NCBI GenBank assembly: GCA_026705105.1
Contig: JAPPBK010000303.1
Location: 1-7,285 of the forward strand
Length of the DNA stretch: 7,285 nucleotides
Reading direction: 5' to 3'
DNA from: Chloroflexota bacterium
GTDB taxonomy: Bacteria; Chloroflexota; Dehalococcoidia; Bin125
Below, piece by piece: positions 1 to 5,746 of this stretch (its first letter is position 1; the number at the start of each line of letters is the position of its first letter). A program made the translations under genes and the position numbers. The notes beneath the pieces are model-generated. The model did no database searches. It was not told where the DNA came from and saw nothing but the letters and a program-made list of their open reading frames with translations.

Positions 1-76
1 GGACGTTGAACCACTCCCGGTCGTTGTGGCTTGCCAACTCAACCAGGAAGCCGATCAGTTGCTCGCTGAAGACCAT
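1..76 (-). CDS. DUF2461-type protein, 5' end only
   Basis: Only the first 25 codons are present; the gene runs off the left edge on the minus strand. The ATG at 74..76 begins MVFSEQLIGFLVELASHNDR and continues EWFNV. This resembles the N-terminus of the DUF2461 (TIGR02453) family, which typically opens with a phenylalanine-rich start, FL..L..NN and then REWF. Function in that family is not established. The start is supported by a purine-rich GAGG about 5 bases upstream and by position: it begins 25 bases after the stop of the MFS transporter on the same strand, so the two are probably co-transcribed. The family call rests on a short stretch, so confidence is moderate. Confidence 0.6.
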   Translation of the reverse strand, partial: MVFSEQLIGFLVELASHNDREWFNV

Positions 77-101
77 GTCTGCCTCGCTCCGGTTCGGTGC
101 T

Positions 102-1367
102 TCAACTGACGAGGGTATCGGGCGCGTGGTCGGGGGCGCGGTAGCGGCTAATCGAGCGCCACAGCAGGCCGATCAGCAGGGTCGCGCCGAGTCCGATCGC
201 GCCGCCCATGAAGTAGGTGTTGTCGACGCCGATCTCGTCGCCCCAGAATCCGACCCAGATGATGCCGATGTTGTTGGCTGTTTGCGCCATCAGCACCATG
301 ACCGAGAAGGCGCGACCGCGCATTTCGTCGGGCGTGGTCAGGTGCACGGTGACCTGACGGACGGCGACGGTGACGGCGTCGGCGGCGCCCAGCATCGCGA
401 TCACGATCATCCCGACCCACAGCCAGGGCGCCGCGCCGAGCGCAAAGAGGAGCGCCGCGTAGAACGCGGAGGCGGCCAGCACCATGATCCCCTTGGCCCG
501 GTAGTTGACCAGGAACAGGGCCAAAAGCATGCCGCAGGCCGAACCGACCGCGTTGACGGTGCCCAGCGCGCCGGCCGAGCCCACGCCGGCCATGAACAGC
601 CCGGTGGCGAGCAGCGGCAGGATCTCGCGGTAGTACGAGATCACCGTGATGCCCCAGTCGAGGATGAACAACCCCGGCAGGATCGGATGTCGGACGACGT
701 AGCGGGCGCCTTCGATCACCATGCGCAGGGTCGATTGGCGCTCCGAGACTGCCCGCGCGGACGTGCGAATCAGCGTCGGCATGACGGCTGAGACGGCGGC
801 GAATCCGGCGGCGACCCAGAGCATGCCGATCGCGTCCAGCCCGATTGCAAGCGCAGTAACGATCAGGCCACCGAGGATCCAGCCCGTCATCTGGGTGCTG
901 GTATCGATGGTCACTGCGGCGCTCAGGTAGCGCGGGGGAACCACGCGCGGTGTGATCGTCGCCCTGGCCGGGGCGACAAACGTGGCCAATCCGCCCAGTG
1001 CGCCCAAGGCGACCCACGCCATCCAGAACTCGAGCGCGTCGACGGTTGCCGCCGATGCGACGAGCACGAGGATGATCAGCACGCTGGCATTGGCGGCGGC
1101 CATCAGCCAACGCCGATCAAATCGGTCGGCCAGCACCCCGCCGTAAAGCACGGCAAAGGCCTGGATCGGCAGTTGCACCGCGCCGATGATCGCGACCTCG
1201 GTGAACGATTCAGCCCCGGTCTGGTCGAGGAACCACTGGGGGATCGCGATGAAGCGGATCTGCTGGGCGATGATCATGCAGAGCGCCGCAAGCCAGAGCA
1301 CGCGATAGTCGCGGATGGCGAACAGGCTGCGCAGCGGAGGCCGAGCCAGGGTCGGACGCTCGCTCAT
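102..1367 (-). CDS. MFS transporter, MFS_3 / EntS-like
   Basis: A 421-residue integral membrane protein of the major facilitator superfamily, likely a proton-driven exporter in the inner membrane. Hydrophobic segments are spread over the whole length, compatible with 12 helices (first near residues 21-45, last near 385-404). The MFS motif-A loop between helices 2 and 3 is clear: GGVLADRFDRR at residues 76-86. A second feature typical of the MFS_3/enterobactin-exporter group is the P-D-E-M-R-G-R loop at 346-352 in the C-terminal half. The length is normal and the frame intact. The start is the ATG whose protein begins MSERPTLARP; its Shine-Dalgarno is weak and no in-frame alternative lies just upstream. 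It is followed by the DUF2461-type gene and is divergent from the LLM oxidoreductase, so the two may share control. The substrate cannot be inferred. Confidence 0.9.
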   Translation of the reverse strand: MSERPTLARPPLRSLFAIRDYRVLWLAALCMIIAQQIRFIAIPQWFLDQTGAESFTEVAIIGAVQLPIQAFAVLYGGVLADRFDRRWLMAAANASVLIILVLVASAATVDALEFWMAWVALGALGGLATFVAPARATITPRVVPPRYLSAAVTIDTSTQMTGWILGGLIVTALAIGLDAIGMLWVAAGFAAVSAVMPTLIRTSARAVSERQSTLRMVIEGARYVVRHPILPGLFILDWGITVISYYREILPLLATGLFMAGVGSAGALGTVNAVGSACGMLLALFLVNYRAKGIMVLAASAFYAALLFALGAAPWLWVGMIVIAMLGAADAVTVAVRQVTVHLTTPDEMRGRAFSVMVLMAQTANNIGIIWVGFWGDEIGVDNTYFMGGAIGLGATLLIGLLWRSISRYRAPDHAPDTLVS

Positions 1368-1480
1368 GCCGAGCGCCGCCGCAAGGGATGCTCGTCAGTC
1401 ATACTGTTCGGCGAACCTATTCGCATGCGGCGCATATCTGCGCAGGGTATCGCCGAAGCCGAGCGCAACGGGAGGTCCAC
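1368..1480. promoter_or_regulatory. Divergent promoter region with small palindromes
   Basis: This 113-base spacer lies between the oppositely transcribed MFS and LLM genes and must hold both promoters unless they are read from elsewhere. Three dyads are visible: GTTCG-G-CGAAC at 1406..1416, CGCATGCG at 1422..1429, and GCGCA-TATC-TGCGC at 1430..1443. Any could be an operator, but short dyads are common in GC-rich DNA. GGAGG at 1471..1475, five bases before the ATG at 1481, is the LLM ribosome-binding site. I could not assign a convincing -35/-10 pair. Confidence 0.4.
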
Positions 1481-2365
1481 ATGAAGGTCGGCATCTATCT
1501 GCCCCAGATCGGCGGAGCGGCGAGTCCCGAGCAGATCACGCGCGTGGCGCGTTCAGTCGAGTCCAACGGCTACGACTCACTCTGGACGCTGGACCACGTG
1601 GTGCTGCGGCCCGATCAGGGTTCCGACTATCCCTACTCCGAGGACGGCCGCTTCCTGGTGCCGGCCGAGGCGCCGATGTTGGAGCCGCTGACCCTGTTGA
1701 CCTATGCCGCCGCCGTGACCGAGCGGGTCGAGCTGGGTACCGCCGTGCTGGTCGCGCCCATGCGCGCGCCGGTGCTGCACGCCAAGATCATGGCAACCCT
1801 CGATCATCTCGCCGGCGGCCGGCTGATCCTCGGCGCCGGGGTCGGCTGGTGGAAGGAAGAGTTCGAGGCGCTGTCGATGCCGTTCGATCGTCGCGGCGCG
1901 CGGATGGACGAGTACCTGCAGGTTCTGCGCGACCTGTGGGAGAACGAGGTCGGCTCGTTCGAGGGCGAGTTCTACAACACTGCGGGCTGGTACTGCCGGC
2001 CGCAGCCTCCGCGGCGGGTGCCGATCCTGCTGGGCGGCAACAATCCACGGCAACTGCGCCGCGCCGGTCGTTTCTCCGACGGCTACCTGGCCAATCCGGC
2101 CATGCTCGACACGCTTGAGGCGGACTGGGCGCTGGTCCGGTCGGAGGCCGAGGCGCACGGCAGAGACGCCTCGCAGCTGCAGCTGATGATCAACCGGATC
2201 ACCGTGATCGCCGAGGACACGATCGACGAGGCGGCGGCGACGCTGGCCGAGATCAAGTCGCGAGGCTTCAACCACGCGATCGCCAATCTGCATCCCGCCG
2301 CCGACGCCGAGGCCGTCCTGGCCGAGTTTGCCGCCCGGCATCTGCAGGGTCTGCAGAGTAGATAG
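1481..2365 (+). CDS. LLM-class flavin/F420-dependent oxidoreductase
   Basis: A 294-residue cytoplasmic luciferase-like monooxygenase-family protein with a TIM-barrel fold that uses FMN or coenzyme F420. The N-terminus MKVGIYLPQIGG is the first barrel strand; GYDSLWTLDHV (30-40) follows. ERVELGTAVLVAP (81-93) and the hallmark block GAGVGWWKEEFEAL (118-131), continuing with PFDRRGARMDEYL, are typical of the TIGR03619 F420-dependent subgroup. PILLGGNNPRQLRRAGRFSDGY (181-202) is the conserved cofactor-side loop near the C-terminal half. I chose the ATG at 1481 because it has GGAGG at 1471..1475 and matches the family N-terminus. An in-frame ATG at 1388 would add 31 low-complexity residues and has no homologous look. 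F420 use is inferred from subgroup resemblance only; the substrate is unknown. It is divergent from an MFS transporter. Confidence 0.88.
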   Translation: MKVGIYLPQIGGAASPEQITRVARSVESNGYDSLWTLDHVVLRPDQGSDYPYSEDGRFLVPAEAPMLEPLTLLTYAAAVTERVELGTAVLVAPMRAPVLHAKIMATLDHLAGGRLILGAGVGWWKEEFEALSMPFDRRGARMDEYLQVLRDLWENEVGSFEGEFYNTAGWYCRPQPPRRVPILLGGNNPRQLRRAGRFSDGYLANPAMLDTLEADWALVRSEAEAHGRDASQLQLMINRITVIAEDTIDEAAATLAEIKSRGFNHAIANLHPAADAEAVLAEFAARHLQGLQSR

Positions 2366-2378
2366 GCTTGCCGTTCGC

Positions 2379-2407
2379 TATCGCAACGTTGCCCACAACT
2401 TGCGATA
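2379..2407. promoter_or_regulatory. Inverted-repeat operator 1 upstream of the Fic gene
   Basis: TATCGCA (2379..2385) and its exact complement TGCGATA (2401..2407) are separated by 15 bases, so the two boxes are 22 bp apart, about two helical turns, as for a dimeric regulator. The arms extend to GCTATCGCAA / TTGCGATAGC (10 of 10 matching, 2377..2409). The same architecture recurs 92 bp downstream. No T-tract follows, so I do not read it as a terminator of the LLM gene, although it begins only 11 bases after that gene's stop. Confidence 0.7.
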
Positions 2408-2470
2408 GCAGAGTTCCTAATGTCAACTTCTTTGACTATGGGTGGCGATCTGCCGGCCCGGAACCGATCT

Positions 2471-2499
2471 TATCGCACGTTTTCTCCTAACTTGCGATA
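2471..2499. promoter_or_regulatory. Inverted-repeat operator 2 upstream of the Fic gene
   Basis: TATCGCA (2471..2477) and TGCGATA (2493..2499) again flank exactly 15 bases. Both copies also share AACT just before the right box and CGTT close to the left box. This copy ends 35 bases before the Fic ATG, where a repressor would cover the promoter or initial transcribed region. The likely ligand is the winged-helix domain at the C-terminus of the Fic protein itself; that is inference. I could not fix a -35/-10 pair here. Confidence 0.7.
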
Positions 2500-2534
2500 C
2501 AGTGGCCCTACCCCACTCGCTTCGAGGAATCTTC

Positions 2535-3695
2535 ATGTACCGATCACGTAATGGCGCCTATGAGCGATCTCGATTGCAGGGCGTCGAGTTCAGCGCCTTC
2601 ATACCGAATCCGCTGCCGCCGATTCCACCGCTCGACATGGACGATTTCCATCAGGGCCTCGAGTCGGGGCATCTCGCCATCGGCTATCTGGATGCACTGA
2701 CCACGCGCTTGCCGTCGATCGAACCGCTGCTGTACTCCTACATTCGCCGGGAGGCGATCGCCTCGTCTCAGATCGAGGGGACTCAGTCGACCTTTGAGGA
2801 CCTGCTGACTTTCGAGTTGGGAGGGGTGCCTTCGTCCTCGCTCGATGACGCCGCCGAAGTGTCCAACTATGTCGCAGCGCTGCAGCACGGAATCAGTCGG
2901 CTTCGAAGTGGACTCCCGATCAGCAGCACATTAATTCGAGAGGTGCATGAGGTTCTCATGCAGGGTGAGGCGCAGAGACACTTGCTACCAGGAGAGTTTC
3001 GACGCTCCCAAAACTGGATCGGAGGCTCCTCGCCGTCCACGGCGGCGTACGTCCCTCCGCCGCCAACGGAAGTCCTCGACTGCATGTCGCAGCTAGAGCA
3101 GTTCATCCACGAAGAACGCTCGACCCTGCCGACCGTCATCAAGGCAGGCCTCGCTCACGCGCAGTTCGAGTCCATCCATCCGTTCCTGGACGGCAACGGC
3201 CGCGCAGGTCGATTGTTGATCGCGCTCATGCTGGATCAGGCGCAGCTGCTCAGCGAGCCTACGCTCTATCTCAGCCTGTTCTTCAAGCAACGGCGAGCCG
3301 AGTACTACTCCCTTCTCGGACAGCTTCGAGAGAATGGCGATTGGGAGCTCTGGCTGCGTTTTTTCGTAGATGGCGTGGTTTGGACCGCAGAAGATTGCAT
3401 TGCAGTCACAGAGGAACTGACCGAGCGGTTTGAGGTCGATCAACAACAGCTTCTCCGGCTTGGGCGTCGCGCGGTTTCCGCAGGCAGCGCACACGAGGCG
3501 TTTGCGCGCCGGCCAATGCTCAACCTGCGAGAGCTCTCAAAGGAGAGCGGGCTGTCTCTGAACACGGCCGCATCGGCGACGGACACGTTGATTGAGCTTG
3601 GCATAGTTTCCGAGCGGACAGGCCAACTCCGCAATCGCATCTTTGCCTATGACGCGTACATTGACGTCCTCAGTCGGGGCGGCCAGCCGTTCTAG
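2535..3695 (+). CDS. Fic-domain protein AMPylator, class II, with C-terminal winged helix
   Basis: A 386-residue Fic-family protein; such enzymes usually transfer AMP from ATP to hydroxyl side chains of target proteins or themselves. Domain order: a Fic_N-type region (about 1-95), the Fic core (about 125-285), and a C-terminal winged-helix DNA-binding domain (about 320-380, recognition region LRELSKESGLSLNTAASATD). The active-site motif HPFLDGNGRAGR is complete at 215-226, including catalytic H215. The flap region GEFRRSQNWIGG (153-164) leading to YVPPPP is intact. The autoinhibitory S-x-x-x-E-G motif, SSQIEG, lies at 77-82 ahead of the core, which defines class II; E81 would block ATP gamma-phosphate binding. 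I chose the ATG at 2535 with GAGG at 2524..2527; an in-frame GTG at 2442 would put operator 2 inside the coding region. Two inverted repeats lie upstream. Codon choice and GC are lower than in the flanking genes, suggesting horizontal acquisition. No antitoxin partner is adjacent. Confidence 0.92.
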   Translation: MYRSRNGAYERSRLQGVEFSAFIPNPLPPIPPLDMDDFHQGLESGHLAIGYLDALTTRLPSIEPLLYSYIRREAIASSQIEGTQSTFEDLLTFELGGVPSSSLDDAAEVSNYVAALQHGISRLRSGLPISSTLIREVHEVLMQGEAQRHLLPGEFRRSQNWIGGSSPSTAAYVPPPPTEVLDCMSQLEQFIHEERSTLPTVIKAGLAHAQFESIHPFLDGNGRAGRLLIALMLDQAQLLSEPTLYLSLFFKQRRAEYYSLLGQLRENGDWELWLRFFVDGVVWTAEDCIAVTEELTERFEVDQQQLLRLGRRAVSAGSAHEAFARRPMLNLRELSKESGLSLNTAASATDTLIELGIVSERTGQLRNRIFAYDAYIDVLSRGGQPF

Positions 3696-3717
3696 TGCGG
3701 GCCGTCAGTAAGCTGAA

Positions 3718-3727
3718 CACTCGAGTG
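3718..3727. repeat. 10-bp perfect palindrome in the Fic/crotonase gap
   Basis: CACTCGAGTG is a perfect dyad inside the 48-base gap between the Fic stop and the crotonase start, ending five bases before AGGAGG. It could be a small operator or part of a promoter for the crotonase-amidohydrolase pair. It is too short, with no T-run, to be a terminator. It may be chance. Confidence 0.3.
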
Positions 3728-3743
3728 CAGATAGGAGGCACCG

Positions 3744-4511
3744 ATGGGCGACACCGTGACCTATGAACGCACGGGGCGGATTGCCACGATCACCTACAAC
3801 CGACCCGAGGCGCTGAACGCGATCAACCATGAGCTGCGCTCCGACCTCAATGCCTGCTGGGAAGAGTTCCGCAACGACGACGAGGCCTGGGTCGGGATCG
3901 TGACCGGTTCCGGGCGCGCCTTCTCGGCGGGGGCCGACCTACGCTCGCCTGCGCCGCCCGAGGAGCACACGTTCTGGGAGGTGCCCTCGCTGACTTCGCT
4001 CGAATCGGGCATGGAGGTCTGGAAGCCGACGATCGCCGCCGTCAACGGCTATGCGCTGGGCTTCGGGCTGACGCTCGTGGCGGCCTGCGACTTCGTCATC
4101 GCCTCCGACCGCGCCCAGTTCGGTTTCCCCGAGGTGCAGATCGGCGTACCCACGATCCAGGGCGCGATCCGGATGCCCAAGCGGATCGCCTGGCACTACG
4201 CGATGGAGCTGCTGCTGATCGGCGACCGGGTCGACGCCTGGCGCGCGAAGGAGATGGGCCTGGTCTGGGAGATCGTCCCGCACGACGACCTGATGCAGGC
4301 CGCGCACAATCTCGCGCAGCGCCTCTGCAAGGGCGCGCCGCTGGCCGTTCGCGCGACCAAGGAGGTCTCGCACCGAGGCCAGGAGCTGCCCTTCGTCCAG
4401 GCGATCCGTTTTGGCGAGACAATGCGCCGCGTCGCCCGCGAGACCGCCGACGCCAAGGAAGGCCCGCAAGCCTTCCGCGAAAAGCGCACCCCTAGCTGGG
4501 GCGCGCACTGA
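3744..4511 (+). CDS. Crotonase (enoyl-CoA hydratase/isomerase) family protein
   Basis: A 255-residue acyl-CoA-acting enzyme of the crotonase fold, the usual length. GSGRAFSAGADL (55-66) supplies the first oxyanion-hole segment, NGYALGFGLTLVAACD (101-116) the second, and FGFPEVQIG (126-134) the downstream catalytic segment. AQRL-x-x-GAPLAVRATKE (191-207) and the C-terminal FREKRTP (244-250) are typical. Aligned by motif to rat enoyl-CoA hydratase, Glu164 is kept (E130), but Glu144 is threonine (T110) and the middle glycine of GGG is F107. It may therefore be an isomerase, thioesterase, lyase or unusual hydratase rather than a standard two-glutamate hydratase. The start has AGGAGG at 3733..3738, five bases ahead. 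Its TGA overlaps the ATG of the amidohydrolase by one base, so the two are likely co-transcribed and coupled. Confidence 0.9.
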   Translation: MGDTVTYERTGRIATITYNRPEALNAINHELRSDLNACWEEFRNDDEAWVGIVTGSGRAFSAGADLRSPAPPEEHTFWEVPSLTSLESGMEVWKPTIAAVNGYALGFGLTLVAACDFVIASDRAQFGFPEVQIGVPTIQGAIRMPKRIAWHYAMELLLIGDRVDAWRAKEMGLVWEIVPHDDLMQAAHNLAQRLCKGAPLAVRATKEVSHRGQELPFVQAIRFGETMRRVARETADAKEGPQAFREKRTPSWGAH

Positions 4512-5746
4512 TGGCGGACCCCGAGCGTCGCTTCTATCGGGCGGCGCGGGTCGCGAATGCGGCGATGGATGGTTGGCTGCCCGACCACGTTGTCGGCGTC
4601 GCCGGTGGCACAATCATCGACATCCTGCCCGCGGCCGACGCGCCGACGGCGGAGACGGTCGACCTCGGCGATGTCTCCCTGATGCCCGGACTGGTGGAGG
4701 GGCACACGCACATCCCCTGTCCGCCCCGCGTGGACGCCTTCGACATCATCTCGCAGGAGCCGAACGAGCCGGCGCTGATGCGCGCTGCCCACGCCGTGGG
4801 GCTGGCGCTGCGCTCGGGGATCACGACGATGCGCGACCTGGGATCGAAGAACGAGGTGGTCTTCGCGGTTCGCGACGCGATTGGGTCGGGTGTGATTCCG
4901 GGGCCGCGCCTGCTGGCCGCGGGCGCGCCGATCACGCGGACGATGGACCACTGCTGGTTCTGGGGCGGCGAGGCCGACACGCCCGAGGCGGTGCGCGCGC
5001 AGGCGCAGTTGACCGTCGACGAGGGCGCCGACGTGCTCAAGGTCATGGCCTCGGGCGGCAACTTCACGCCGACCTCGAATCCGCGCGACCGCCAGTATCC
5101 GCCGGAGACGATCCGCGAGATCGTCGAAGCCGGTCGGGCGGGCGGCATCGAGGTCGCTGCGCACACACACGCCGCGGAAGGCATCCGCGCCGCGGTCGAG
5201 GGCGGCGTCCGGCACCTGATTCACTGCCGTTGGCTGTCGGCTAATCCCGAAGAGGGATTCCGCTACGACCCCGAACTGGCGCAGCGGATCGCGGACGAGG
5301 GCATCTGGGTCAATCCGACGATCGGACTGGGGCTACTGGCCTCGGAAGCGCGGGATCGGGGCGATGCCGCGCCGCGCCGTAATCCCAACCTGCAAGGGCC
5401 GTCGCCGCGAGAGCAGGGCCTCGAGATCCTGCGCGATATGCGCGATCGCGGCGCTCGCTTCACCTCGGGCCTCGACATGGGCATGGCCTACGCCGACTTC
5501 AACCGGGCGCCTGCCGAGGCCTGGGCCTTCGTCCAGGACGTGGGATTGTCCGAGTGGCAGGCGCTGCGGATCATGACCTGCGACACCGCGAACGCGATCG
5601 GCGTCGGCGACCAGGTCGGCAGGCTGGTCAAGGGCTACGAGGCCGACCTGGCCGCGTTCCGAGGCGATCCTGCCGCCAACATCCGCGACCTGGATCAACC
5701 AGTGTTCGTGATGCAACGCGGCAATGTCGTCGTCTCTCCGAGCTAA
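4511..5746 (+). CDS. Metal-dependent amidohydrolase, imidazolonepropionase-like
   Basis: A 411-residue cytoplasmic hydrolase of the amidohydrolase superfamily (imidazolonepropionase/prolidase/carbaryl-hydrolase-like group). These enzymes use one or two divalent metals in a TIM barrel to hydrolyse C-N or related bonds. The metal ligands seem complete: HxH in LMPGLVEGHTHI (H65, H67), a candidate carboxylated lysine in DVLKVMASGG (K177), VAAHTHAAEG (H218), LIHC (H238) and the catalytic aspartate in SGLDMGMAY (D322). N- and C-terminal strands form the usual small beta-sandwich; the C-terminal GRLVKGYEADLAAF (370-383) is the classic GxLxxGxxADL segment. The ATG overlaps the crotonase stop (TGATG), suggesting translational coupling. 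Its TAA interlocks with the stop of the convergent selenoprotein gene. The substrate is not readable from sequence; a role with the crotonase in degrading an amide, lactam or cyclic compound is inference. Confidence 0.9.
   Translation: MADPERRFYRAARVANAAMDGWLPDHVVGVAGGTIIDILPAADAPTAETVDLGDVSLMPGLVEGHTHIPCPPRVDAFDIISQEPNEPALMRAAHAVGLALRSGITTMRDLGSKNEVVFAVRDAIGSGVIPGPRLLAAGAPITRTMDHCWFWGGEADTPEAVRAQAQLTVDEGADVLKVMASGGNFTPTSNPRDRQYPPETIREIVEAGRAGGIEVAAHTHAAEGIRAAVEGGVRHLIHCRWLSANPEEGFRYDPELAQRIADEGIWVNPTIGLGLLASEARDRGDAAPRRNPNLQGPSPREQGLEILRDMRDRGARFTSGLDMGMAYADFNRAPAEAWAFVQDVGLSEWQALRIMTCDTANAIGVGDQVGRLVKGYEADLAAFRGDPAANIRDLDQPVFVMQRGNVVVSPS

Noticed and set aside
102..1110. Other open frames across the MFS gene on both strands
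   Set aside because: They are arginine-, alanine- and proline-rich products of GC-rich DNA in other frames, with no motifs, while the MFS frame has clear helices and motifs.
1388..1480. N-terminal extension of the LLM protein from ATG 1388
   Set aside because: The 31 extra residues are unlike the family, whose members start directly at the first beta strand, and GGAGG lies before 1481.
2377..2409. Rho-independent terminator of the LLM gene
   Set aside because: The stem is good but no T-run follows, and the same box arrangement recurs at 2471..2499, which fits an operator better.
2442..2534. N-terminal extension of the Fic protein from GTG 2442
   Set aside because: The extension resembles no Fic_N start, would cover operator 2, and the ATG at 2535 has a well-placed GAGG.
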